This document shows, piece by piece, positions 24,384 through 35,276 of a stretch of DNA of 64,000 nucleotides. Source of the DNA: Panaeolus papilionaceus (lineage: Eukaryota; Basidiomycota; Agaricomycetes; Agaricales); contig JADNRZ010000002.1 of NCBI GenBank assembly GCA_015501605.1, positions 2,418,001-2,482,000 of the forward strand, in the 5' to 3' direction. Positions within the stretch are counted from its first letter, which is position 1. Each line of letters opens with the position of its first letter. Under the pieces are notes generated by a model. It worked only from the letters and a program-made list of their open reading frames with translations, ran no database searches and was not told the origin of the DNA. The translations under genes were made by a program, and so were the position numbers.

Positions 24384-25159
24384 GAGCTACATATTTGTAA
24401 AAAAAATGGATGCGGAGTGAAAACATGACTTCATGCACTATCCCCTTCTTACCATTGTATCCTTTTTTTCCACGTCACTATTAATGAGAAGAAGCAGGTG
24501 GTTGACCTGATTTTAGTGGACTGGGTGTGAATATGCTTAAGTTAGTTTACGGGAGACGCAGAAACACGCGGTTCTCCGGACAAGGGGGTACCCGATTTGC
24601 GTGCTTAGTACTCCTTGAGATAACTGACAAGGACGACCAGGAATGTATTGGATGAATTTGAGTAGGTAGACGTCAATTGGTGCGTGTTCCGCTTTCCTAG
24701 GGAAGCTATTATTCTCTTGAGAGTCCCAACCAACTCGAATCGAGATGGGGGTTGAAGAGCAGGGAGTGCGATGCCATAACAGTGCAACTTGTCAACAGTG
24801 TCCTTGAGATAACATTGGTTGCAAACAAGCCCAGACAGATTCTTTCCCATGGTATTGCTGCGCGTAAGACAAGGTCGCTGGTTATCGAGGAGGTTTTATT
24901 GTCAGAATCAATCACAGTGGTAAGGGATGTTTCCCGCTGAACGAGATACCATTGGATGGCGCAACCCCTCCACTTCTTCCAAGCTTCCCCACAAACAGCG
25001 CCCAAATAACTTGTGCTCATAAGTGCGCATCTCTGGAATTCACGAACTATATCAGAAAGAGGAAACAGCGAGGTTTAAGCGAAAAGACCCACGTCCATTC
25101 CATCCAACCAAGCACAAGCCCAGCAAACAAAAATATCGATTTCAATTGACCTGTTCGAT
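24384..25159. other. Spacer between ureD and the DAL5-like transporter, including the transporter promoter
   Basis: This 776-bp stretch is the longest without an assigned gene. Two overlapping minus-strand open frames (24605-24850 and 24709-25020) have no recognisable domain and no start context or splice partner that I can support. A small gene or a decayed exon cannot be excluded. Confidence 0.45.
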
Positions 25160-26200
25160 CTATGGGAACGTTCTGCGGTAAATGTCTCTGCCGACCATGT
25201 GCATTTCAATTCCTGATAAAGCGCCTCTGAGCCATTGCTTGACGAGGTCAGTCTCCAATCCAGCAATTCTAAGGATCCCACCGGCCTTCAAAGAACCAAT
25301 ATGACTCAAAGACCAAATTAGCTCTGATGGGCTTCGGGTCTTGAAGACATTTTCCTGCGCATATCGAGCTTCCAGATCTGCAAGAATGGGTTGTACCTTG
25401 GGTCCATAAAGAATAACCATAGCGTAACATCCATAGGGCCGAAGACGGTCCTGCAACGTGCGCTGCGGTATTCTGTGATGGGACGGTGTCGATTGGGGGA
25501 GAGTTGTTGAGTCGTCTGACTCCTCGGACGCTTGTAATAGCTGAACATCCTTCGCGACGCATTTACCATCATGCCATATCTCGTTCTTGCTGTAATATCT
25601 CGAGAAGGCCCATTCCTCACCGATAGAAATCCGACCAGGAGTAATCCAATCCAGAAGGACCAGCGATCCGTTGCCCTCGATGGTAAAGTTCTGTATCTGC
25701 TGATACGAGGCATTTCTAAAGCATGTTACTGGTTCCGGGAGGAGAAGAAGAGAGCTTTCCCGATGAATACGGAAGTGAAGCCGTTGGCTGGCCATCTGGA
25801 ATTGGGTGGACGAGGCGGCATGTTGCGATTCAATTCCAGGTTTGGGTAGCACTGATGCTAATCGTTGACCTGGTCTGGTCTTAAATACCTTGGTCGTGCC
25901 CTGCGTAGCTGTGTCCTCAGCTCGTGGATCTTGCTAAGAAGTGTATCAAAGACTTACCTGAGACAGCAAAACAAGAGTTGCTGCGTCGGCAACTGCAACA
26001 TCAATTTCTGTGTGGTCACCACTGACCAATCCACCTCCGTATGTTAGAAGGTAAACGATCGCAATATGTCGTTGAATATAAGGAGAGAGTAGTTTGAGTG
26101 GGTAGGTTGAAGAGAGTTCTGAGAGCGTTGCTTTGCCGCCATGCAGTGTCAAAGATATTCGACCAGTGCCGGAGTGAATTTTGTCCACAGCTGAGTCCAT
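25160..26200 (-). CDS. ureD: Urease accessory protein UreD
   Basis: Scaffold protein that works with UreF and UreG to insert nickel into apo-urease in the cytosol. The first ATG, at 26198-26200, gives MDSAVDKIHSGTGRISLTLH, followed by LSSTYPLKLLSPYIQRHIAI and the family hallmark YLLTYGGGLVSGDHTEIDV. After one intron (donor at LLSQ, acceptor before GTTKVFKTRPGQ) the block FTIEGNGSLVLLDWITPGR follows, then the Arg/Trp-rich GEEWAFSRYYS and the C-terminal GILRIAGLETDLVKQWL. The stop is at 25160-25162 after YRRTFP. A longer open frame to 26275 begins with TTG and was rejected. The length of about 325 residues is normal. No urease structural gene is in the window. The adjacent ureide-permease-family transporter may be functionally related. 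Confidence 0.9.
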
Positions 26201-26518
26201 AGCAAGAGGTGGTCTTATTGAAGCGGCTCGGGATGATTGAGATTCAATTATTAGGAGACACTCCCGTGGGATCAAAGGGATTATTATTCAACAAGAGCGG
26301 TCCATGCAATGCTATGAAGTTTCCTTTGTGTGGACAATTACAAAAATGAGGGTGAAATAAATACCAATATTAGGTATGAAGTAAACGAGAGACGGGGGGA
26401 GAGATGCTACGCTAGAAAATTGAAATACAAAATGAAGTATGAGACGAGAAATTGTTACAAAACGATGAAAGAGAATAGTGAGTAAAGGAGTGTGTGTGTA
26501 TGGATGGGTTGGGATGAT
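26201..26518. other. Spacer between ureD promoter and byr4 3' end
   Basis: This 318-bp stretch holds the ureD 5' region and the byr4 3' flank. It is purine-rich (many GAGA/GGGG runs near 26380-26510). No exon, repeat or RNA gene is visible. Confidence 0.5.
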
Positions 26519-29245
26519 TTAGTACTTTCGCGTCGCCAATGCTCTAATCTCGTATAGATATGAACGATCTGATGCTAATGAGGTATCGCGCTTGGCGAGG
26601 GATGATTTCCAGCCTTTCATTTCCGTTCGATGGCGTTCTTCAGCTTCGCGACATCGAGCCAAAAATTCATCATCCACGTCACCTACGACCATGGACGCCC
26701 GAGACCCGCGATCACTACCAGATTCCGATACTGAGCGAGAATGGCTGCGAGTTGGACTGGAAGCATCAGCACGCGAATTTGATATCGTGCTTCCCACTGA
26801 GCTTGCATCCGATATCCGTGGCACAACCGCGCGGATTGTACCTCCCTTCGATCGCCAGGCGCCGTCTTCTTCGTCATCAGCAAGATTGGCGAATACGTCA
26901 GGTTCGTCTTCCTCTGGAGGCAGTGTGGATATCCAACACATTCGTTGTGGGTCAAACAACATGTTTCCCACTTTGCGTGCTCCAGAAGAGAAAGAGCCCA
27001 CCGGCGAACCAATCACGGACCCACTGAGATGAGTAATGAGAGCTGGCCTACTCGAGGTTCCAACCGCTGCATCAAATTCACGAAGAACATGATCATTGCC
27101 TTCCCAGAGAAGGGTATGAGGATTCCATTTCATGTCACCAACAACTAAACAAGGCGATGTCATTACAGAGTCAACTCTTTTAATGCCAAGAAACTTGCGT
27201 ACCTTTAGGCGCACTGGTGCCACCTAAATTCCGGATAAGAGTAGGTTTTCGTCGAGTAGTGGCGGAATTTGTGGGTGATGTTGGTTTCTTCTTCTTGGGA
27301 AGTGGGGCTTCTGCATAGACATTGACAGTAGCAGATTTCTGGGACAGGTCTATCCGTGTTGTCGTTCTGCGCAGGGTATTGCCCGGTGGGACAAGCGAGG
27401 AATCTTGTAATTAATGCACATCAGTTATGCTCAAGACGATGGTCGGACGCATCTACCTTTTCTGCGAATCGTGCCGTAGTCAGGAGTTTTCTCTTTCTCT
27501 TTTTCCTTGGAACTGAAGGATGACCCAGGGACACGATTGCCATATCCCTTAGGTTGAACACGATATCTAACCTCCTTATCTCGGTCTGTAGGAAGGTCCT
27601 CAAAACCATCCAGCTCTGTACCGTCACCATACGTCCGTTGGCGTTTAGGCCGACGCAACAATTTTGGCGCGACAGGGGAAGTACTTCCTTTAGATGATGC
27701 AGAACCTCGTAGTGATGTTGATGAAGGTGGACGTGGGGGATTAGGGGATGTTGCCCGGGCAATGGCAGTTTGACTTTCATTTCCGGTCTCCTTTGAGCCG
27801 AAGACTTGTGAAAGGGCTGGCCTACTCTTTAGCCGCGACTGGGTGGGCATAGTTAATCGAAGAGCCGCGGGGTTGGAGGAGGGTGTATGAGGTCTTGTTG
27901 GCGGAACTTTGAAATCAGGTATTCGACTTGACGAGCTTTTGTGCGTCTTGGCACGAGAGGCTGCAGTTGCTTCTTCATAACGCGCTGGTTTAGGCTCCAC
28001 CACAACAGGGAACGACGAACTAGCGGCTTGAGCATGTTTGGATTCGACAAGCGAAGATAAAGAGGCTTTCCGTGTCAACTTGCGAGCGGTGGATGGAGGG
28101 GTCGGGGGTTTGAGACCCGAGTGGGATTTCTGCCCCCTTAGGCTGCCAGGCTTTGAGGAAAGAAAATTGTTTGGGACTGGTGGTGGGGATGGGATAGGAA
28201 GATTTGAAACGAGTGCTTGGAAATTTTGAGAACGGGAGGGTGGTCGAAGAGGGGGTGAGGGTGAAAGTCGGAGCTTCTGCAGTTGCTTTGCAGATGATGT
28301 AGGCGGGTTTGTAGGTGATTTAGCGCGGTCTGTCTTAAGGCGAGAAGGAGGGCGAAGACTAGATGAGCGTTGAGAGGGTTGAGTGCTGGTACTGCTGCGA
28401 CTTGTACCTCCGCTGTTACGCAGAGATTGATTGTGGGTGCTGCTGACAAGTCGACTGGGGCTCAAGTCGACGTCGTCGTTAATTACGAGGCCCATTTCGA
28501 AGTCGTCATCAGGATTTATCCGGGATGGTTTAGAAACAGCAGGGGTATGAGGGGTTTTCTTCTTCATTTCGAGTATCTTTTTCAGTTGGCGAGCGCTCTG
28601 ATGAGATTCGAACAGGGATGTTGGAAGAACCAAGCCGTCGAGCTGATCTTCGTCTTCTTCGGTTTCAGTGTCAGGCAAGGAAGCAGACGTTGCTGAATTA
28701 GAAGACGGGGAAGCGTCTGCGAAACCCAAGGAGGAGTACGCGTCGGATGATTGAGATGAGCAAGACGCATCTTTGTCCCCCCATTCAAGTGAACTCTTTG
28801 AAGCGCGATGCTGCAAAGACAAAGGCGCCAAAGATAGTTGAGTGAGATCGGAAGGTAAAGCAAGACCTTCCTCAAAGTCTTCGTCTATAGGTTCGACGAG
28901 GGGTCTACTTGAGGCCTTGAGTGTGGGGATGGACCCGGAGGCCTTGATGGTTGATACGCCTTCATCATCATCATCGTCCAGATCCGATAGTTGTATTGGT
29001 GGGCGAATGATAACTGGTTGTTGATATATTGAAGAGCGCAATGGCAAGGATGAGTTGCGAGTTGGTGGGGATAGGGATAAGCGTGCTTTGCCGGTTTCTC
29101 CTAGATTCATTTCCATGTCCCAATCTTCACCCTCGTCATCCTTGTCGTGTGGTGCATGAATGGGTGTACCTTCTGGTAAATCGAAATCGGCGTCCGTCCA
29201 TTCCTCCCTTGGAAAAATAATTGTTGGTGCTGGTATTGCTGACAT
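26519..29245 (-). CDS. byr4: Byr4/Bfa1-like GAP subunit of the septation/mitotic exit network
   Basis: Scaffold that pairs with a TBC-domain GAP (Cdc16/Bub2) to hold the Spg1/Tem1 GTPase inactive at the spindle pole body. MSAIPAPTIIFPREEWTDAD starts at 29245; the open frame to 29257 begins with TTG. The N-terminal half holds acidic EDFE-G-L repeats (DEDFEEGLALPSDLTQLSL, DQLDGLVLP, DDDFEMGLVI) and then a long Ser/Pro/Arg-rich disordered region. The conserved C-terminal part reads KPTLIRNLGG, then GDMKWNPHTLLWEGND, KVGNMLFDPQRMCWISTLPP with DEPDVFANLAD, and DDEFLARCREAEERHRTEMK-GW. Three or four exons are present. The stop TAG/TTA region is at 26519 after LATRKY. About 800 residues. Assignment rests on these C-terminal blocks and the EDFE repeats. 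Confidence 0.82.
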
Positions 29246-29558
29246 GGCTGAGTTCAAAAGTTCAAAAGTATCCTGAGTCGGTGGTGTATAGGAATTGGAT
29301 GGATTTTGAGAGAGTGAATGTGTGGAAAGTGTTGGTTTAAGATTGTCAATGCCAGACCAAAGAAAAAGAAAAAGAAATTAAAATAAAAGAGAGAACGAAG
29401 ACTCCATGAAAGCAGCTGTTTAAGAAAAAAAAATACAGTCAAGGGCCGAGTTTGAGAGTAGAAGGGTGTGAGTGTCAGTCAATACAGCCAAGCCTCGAGG
29501 ACATAAACAGAGTGTACAAAGTAACACGTCACAGTCACATTCTACTCTACTGACATCA
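29246..29558. other. Spacer between byr4 start and NRDE2 end
   Basis: This 313-bp stretch holds the byr4 promoter and NRDE2 3' flank. It has A-rich runs on the plus strand near 29355-29385 and 29425-29435. I see no exon. Confidence 0.5.
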
Positions 29559-32500
29559 TTAATATGGCAATAAACGTCGATACTCTCTTGCGTCTTCTTC
29601 AATCTCATCCTCATCCTCATCCTCTTTTTCACCTTTATTGTCTTCAATATCCATAGGTACTGTATCCACTACTTCTTCAAGCCCTCGTCTCAGTCGAATT
29701 CCTCGTTCAATCATACTATCAGCAAGTCGGTGTAATTCAGGCGCTTGGAATACACTTCGAAGGGGACCGAACGCCAAGAGATATAGTTCTGTCAATTTAT
29801 TAGAATCGTCAATGCGAATAGAGAAATATATGTTTCACCTTTCTCGAGAGGACACTCGGATATAGCACGATATAACAGTCCTTTGGCCCGCTGCAGCTCC
29901 TTCAACCGAATTTCGAATTCAATGTAAATTCTCCATATAACAGCACTTCCTCGCGTCCTGGAAAACATGAGCAATATGGATAAAATTAGTCTTATATAAC
30001 ACTGCATACCTCTCATGATCAACAGCAGCAGAAAGTCCTGCTCTTGTCCGCTCGGTTTCACTCATCCATCGCGTTCTATCCCATCCGGCTATCCACACTT
30101 CTGTTATCCTCCTGACTACGGATTTTGGTTTCCCCCCATTATCTCCCAGCATCGCCCTTATCTTTCCCCAAATTCCCTGTCCCTTTTCTCCCTCCAAAAA
30201 TACTCCGAGGATGATAGTATTTTCCGGATACGTTTCTACACCTATTTGAGCGCGGTCCCGAAGAATTGAAGGTGGCATTGGATTCTTCAACGTCACTGAA
30301 TGGTGATACAGCATGAGTAGACTAGATGTCATCAAGCCTTCCCTATGCAAATCAGAAGAGTCGAAATCGTCGAAAATCTGAAGCGCATTTTGAGGGTTGG
30401 ATGTTGCAATTAGCTTCAATACTGCCCTCAGGTTAATCCAGGGCTCTTGCGTTTTCCAATCATTCCAATTTTCTCGTATCAAGTCCTGTAGAGCTCGGTC
30501 GGCGCGAAGCACAGTCATTGGAGATGAAGATGGTTCAATCCCGACAGACTTGACTATGACATTCACAGCCTGCTGGTCTCCCCCAGCAAGCCATTCCATC
30601 TCAGCCCAGTTCCACCAAAGACGACCCGCTGATGGTAGCATGCTCCTCTTGGTAGCTTGAACTAAAACAGTGGTGTAAACCTTCCTCGCTTCGTCGAGAC
30701 GTCCACGGAATCTTTCCAGCTGAGCATGGTTATCCCAGTGAACCAAAGAGTCAGAGTTCATAGCGAGTAGAGATTTAGAGACCTTGAGTGCACTACACGC
30801 AGAGTTAGAGTTATAGATGAGCGACCAGATAGAATCCGCACCTTTTGGGGTTCAGTGCCATTTCATACGCAACTGCCAACGTATCCCACTCCTCGTCATT
30901 TTTTCCACATTTAAGTTGTGAAAATAGCTCTTTTACGACCGTCTCATCTACATCCTCAGCATCTTTCTTCGTCCACAATCCCCGACGATGGGACGGATCC
31001 TGCTCCGAAGAACCAATGTCGTTCAGAGGCCTTACACCGTTACTCCAGTTGCGGATTGGAGCAAAAGAGCTCGCGTATTGTCGCTCCCTCCCCACAAGCG
31101 CTCCAGCAACTGCGTCTGTCGTAATTCTCGTCTGCGTACCCATTGAAGAGAAAATCGAGTCCAAAAAGGATGAAGATGTCAAGTAGCTCAGCTTCCATCT
31201 ATCATCCCAGTCCATGTCTGAGGTCGAGCCCATAGAGAAACCAGGAATGTGAAGGCCTAGGAAGGAAAGCCATGTCAGGCGGAAAGTTTGCTTGGCTCGG
31301 ACGGAGTGGATGTTGAATAGTAATGAGCGAATATCAGTAAAGAGAACAGTGGCATATGGATCCAAGCATTGAGGATCTGCACGACTCGGGAGCCACGAAC
31401 GTTTATCGACGGCTAGCTCATTCCTGGCCCACTGGCGATATGGATCCAGGTCTTTGATGTCAGGGATTTGTAGGCTGCTATGCGGAGTGGGAGGTGTAAT
31501 AGGGTTTGCAGTGTGCCACTCCGACCACCCTTTTGCTCCTTTTTCACCAATGCGCGGCTGTTCCGAGTCCCAAAATTCTTCCAACCGATCTAACTGTAAA
31601 CTGAGGGGTTCCGATATGAGTGGTGGTGGGCAGTTAAAAGTTCTATATAAATCGTTCCATAAGATGTGAAAAATAGAAGCAGTCGGAAAGCATTTGCTTA
31701 CAACTCTGCTTGAGCCTGAAATATGGCAGCGGCTCTTTCTGTAAATCCTGCATTCCTGATGGAGACAGCAGCTCTCCAAAGTATTCGCAACTTGGAAATC
31801 TCTCCCTCTTCCCCTGCTGGAAGCCGTTTCAACATTCTATCTGCATCTACAACGATTCCATCAACACCACTTCTGTTCTGGCGAATCCTCCATTCAAGCC
31901 ATTCCAACTCGATATCTGCTCCTCCTACATTTAATGCCGCCTTCCATTCGTCCTCGAGTTTGGGTGCAGGCCAAATATGTTCCCCTGCCTTGAGGTAAGC
32001 AAGCCTAAGGACTTTGTTTCGGGCATTGTCCGGGTGGGCCTCGAGACTCCGGCCCAAAACAGAGACTGATATATCGCTACGAGCTCGAAGGGAGTTTTTA
32101 GAATTGAGAGGGACGACCGATAGAGACTGTGAAAGATAGGAAAGCCACGTATCGGCTGAAGCTGGGCATTCTTGAAGCTTTCGTTCCAGTTCTTTTATCT
32201 TCATTTGGTGAGACGTTAGCGTAGGTTGTCCATCGTCGTCCTCCGAGGAGCTTTGGTCGCTTTCAGAATCTCCAGATCCAGAACCGTCTGCATCGTGGCT
32301 CGTCAAAATATCCCGATATGACGCTGGCGCATCCTTGCGTTTAGAGGATGATGGTAGATATATGATACCATCTACTTCTTCGTATTTGCTTCCCGAGTCA
32401 TGCAGAGCGAATAACTGACGAGTGGGAGGTGCCGCTAAGAGTGATTTTGCGCTCGGACCGGTCAAATCAGGGAGCTTTGAAACGTTAGAGCAGGAAGTAG

Positions 32501-33054
32501 ATTCCATCTATAGTGGACACACCTTGCGGTAGTTCCTTGGGGCAATGTCGATTCCTTTTCCACTGCGTCGATGAACAACCAATGAATGTGGTAATCCGAG
32601 GACATGCCTACCCCCTGAAATATGATGAGATTTCCACACTAAGAAGAATGAAGGACATACGGTCTACTAAATAGTATTTAGGCACGTCACCAACATGCAG
32701 ACCACCATATTGAATGTTGAGAAAGTCGCCTCTGCGATCGGAGTAGAAGTAGCGGTTTAAGGTATCCTCTTCGCGAGCCTTGTGTGCAGAACTGCGTTCA
32801 TATTTCTCCTCCTCTGGAGTATCTCGGTGTCTCTTTGATTTATGAGAGCTGTGTTTGTCTTTCTTGTCCTTTTTGCTCCGCTTCTCGCTCCTTTCTCTGC
32901 TATCCCTTCGACGTTCCTTTTTGCGCGAGTGGTCTTTATCGTGCGTGCGACTGCGATGCCTATCCGAGTCCTTTTCTGAACGCGATGAAGAAGGCTGTTT
33001 TTCATTCAGTGCATTGAAGTCAGGGAATGAAGAGAAAGAATGATGAGCAGACAT
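29559..33054 (-). CDS. NRDE2: NRDE2-like RNA surveillance protein
   Basis: HAT/TPR-like nuclear protein that, in fission yeast and mammals, binds the Mtr4-type helicase and influences exosome activity, splicing and heterochromatin RNAi. The ATG at 33052-33054 gives MSAHHSFSSFPDFNALNEKQ, followed by a Lys/Arg/Ser-rich stretch (HDKDHSRKKERRRDSRERSE). The family signature is YFYSDRRGDFLNIQYGGLHV with GDVPKY. After an intron, KIKELERKLQECPASADTWL and the block LRLAYLKAGEHIWPAPKLED begin the helical repeats. These continue through RQWARNELAVDKRSWLPSR and NWAEMEWLAGGDQQAVNVIV to the acidic end DEDEDEIEEDAREYRRLLPY. The stop is at 29559. There are eight to ten exons and more than 1,000 residues, the usual size. 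Its start is 139 bp from the divergent promethin-like gene. Confidence 0.9.
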
Positions 33055-33192
33055 GGTTGTGGTTGAAATTAAGATGCTTAACCGACGGGCCGGATAACAT
33101 GATGCTTGCTGTAAAGACGTCACTTTGAATGTCACTCAATATTACACATTCTTTGACTCTACATATATTTCTTTATTTCATTCGATTTTATA

Positions 33193-34059
33193 ATGGGTTC
33201 AGCTTCTGGTACATCAACTCCTCATCCTGTTGCTCAAACTGTTAACAATGAGTTCGACGACAAAGTGTCCTATGTTCGCCGTTATGCTGGACGGTATGGT
33301 CTCCCGATAGTAGTAAGCACGAACACTGACTGAGACTTGTTCTTCAGAGTAGAAAAAGAAATCGTATCACCAGCTTTTGAATTTGGCCAGTCTGCATTCG
33401 AAAAACGCCCACTGTCTTCTGTGAGTTATGCTCTCCCATTTTCACTTCCTCTCAATGATTAACATATGCGTCCAATGTATAGTTGCTTCTAGGTATATTC
33501 TTACTTCTCAGCGCAATCCCGATACTTCTCTTCATGTATGATGCTTTATACGTCCATCCAACGCAACTCGCTCATGTTTGCTTGATATTAGCGTCGCTGT
33601 TCTCTGCACCACTCTTTCTCTGATTTCTATCGCTATTGGTGCTGCTCTCCTTGCCTCTTTTACAATCTCCCTGGGACTCTGTAAGTCTGTTGTGAAATCG
33701 CTGATACTTATATTATAACCATATCTATAGTTTCCATTCTTGCCACCACGCTTATTGGAACGTTCTTCACCTCTATCTTGCTCACACTAGGAACTATCGG
33801 CGTGTTCCTTTCGTCCAAGCTCGTTTTTCTCGCCTGGCGCGATGGTCAAGAAGGGATTTACGAGTGGACAGGCCAGACCAAACAACAATGTTTATATATC
33901 CTTGGGTATCAAACTCCAAAACCCGAATACCGACCATCCCCTTCACCTGATTATACCCCACAAATGCATAACTCTGGCATCGCATTGACAGAGGACACGA
34001 ATGGACAACAGTCCGATGACGGGTACACCACAGATTCGGGATACAAAGTAGAGGGATAA
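33193..34059 (+). CDS. Small multi-spanning membrane protein, promethin/LDAF1-like
   Basis: Predicted membrane protein of about 185 residues. MGSASGTSTPHPVAQTVNNE starts at 33193. A short soluble part (EFGQSAFEKRPLSS) is followed by a nearly continuous hydrophobic stretch (LLLGIFLLLSAIPILLF, then LCTTLSLISIAIGAALLASF, then LATTLIGTFFTSILLTLGTI) that would form paired hairpins. The C-terminal soluble tail holds LAWRDGQEGIYEWTGQTKQQ and a Ser/Pro/Asp-rich end before TAA. Five exons with normal GT-AG introns. The arrangement resembles promethin-domain proteins, which in animals and yeast (LDAF1, Ldo) act with seipin in lipid-droplet formation. The match is by pattern only, so another family of small membrane proteins remains possible. 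Confidence 0.6.
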
Positions 34060-34245
34060 ATACGCTCATTCTTACTCTTACCTGTATACTATATGCCTTT
34101 CTTTCGTTGATCTCAATTCATCCTTCCATTTCAATGGCCCGGACAGGGGTTTGCATGATTACATAAACATTTTTTGCCGACATCTTGCATCAATTTCCCA
34201 AAAGCACTTTGCCAAAACACCTTTACCTCTACCAAAACTCTAGCC

Positions 34246-35062
34246 ATGCGCCCTCTAACAGAAGATGAATCCAAGGCTGTTTTTACAAAGCTTGCGAACT
34301 ACATTGTATGCATTTATCTTTCCGACTAAGGCATTCTTAATTACAACATATGATCTAGGGAAAAAATCTCGTGCACTTAATTGACCGTCCAGATGAACCA
34401 TATTGCTTCAGATTGCAAAAAGATCGCGTTTTCTATGTTTCAGAATCTTCAATGAAACTAGGAATCTCTGTTGCACGGCCGAACCTTGTCAGTCTAGGGA
34501 CATGTTTTGGAAAGTTCAGCAAAAGCGGCAAGTTTAAGCTGCACATCACAGCGTTGGATTATCTTGCTCAGTATGCCAAATATAAAGTATGTTTTTTTCT
34601 TTCATCTCTTTTGGAATTCTCTCATCATAAATTTCGCTTTCAAGGTTTGGATAAAGCCTAACGGCGAGATGCCTTTCCTATATGGAAACCATGTCTTGAA
34701 AGCGCATCTAGGAAGAATAACAGAGGACACACCAGAGCATCAAGGCGTAGTTGTCTACAGCATGAATGACATCCCTCTAGTAGGTCTTGTACTACCTCAC
34801 TGTAGGGTGTTTATTTATCAAATTTCAGGGTTTTGGTGTAACTGCACGATCGACAGTTGACACTCGAAAGCTTGACCCTACATCCATTCTTGTATTCCAT
34901 CAAGCGTGAGTGCCATTGGTGAAGTGTCTGGATACAAATGCTGAATTTGCACCACAGCGATGTCGGAGAATATCTACGAGACGAGGTAAGATTGAAGTGT
35001 ATTTGGGAAAAGCATAATCATTATCTTAATGTCGACTTTTATAACAGGATACCCTCTTTTAA
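34246..35062 (+). CDS. NIP7: 60S ribosome biogenesis factor Nip7
   Basis: PUA-domain RNA-binding protein needed for 27S pre-rRNA processing and 60S assembly. [20 protein letters not shown] starts at 34246. Five more exons give [33 protein letters not shown] and [20 protein letters not shown]. The PUA part is [20 protein letters not shown] with [20 protein letters not shown]. The last splice, from RDE to DTLF, gives the conserved family C-terminus EYLRDEDTLF and stop TAA at 35060-35062. About 180 residues, the standard size. It lies between the promethin-like gene and SEC39 on the same strand. Confidence 0.95.
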
Positions 35063-35276
35063 TCATTCCACCTCCAGGGACGCTGCATTTTTTGTGCTCA
35101 TTGTAAAAATATACACTCGTGTTCATTTATTGCATTACTGTTACTTTGACCACCGCCCAAAATATGCTGGGACACATTTTCAAAAGTATCGTTAGTAGTT
35201 TAGTACCAATGTAGGATGTATTGCCAAATTTAGACGTTTTACTACGCTGTTCACCACTTTGACACGACATTCCATC

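Noticed and set aside
24709..25020. 103-codon minus-strand open frame upstream of the DAL5-like gene
   Set aside because: No recognisable family, overlaps another open frame of equal quality, and no splice sites that extend it convincingly.
26201..26275. Longer UreD start
   Set aside because: The extended frame begins with TTG, not ATG, and adds residues absent from the family; 26200 is the first ATG.
28590..28620. GATTCGAAC string resembling a tRNA B-box
   Set aside because: It lies inside byr4 coding sequence and no acceptor or anticodon stem can be formed around it.
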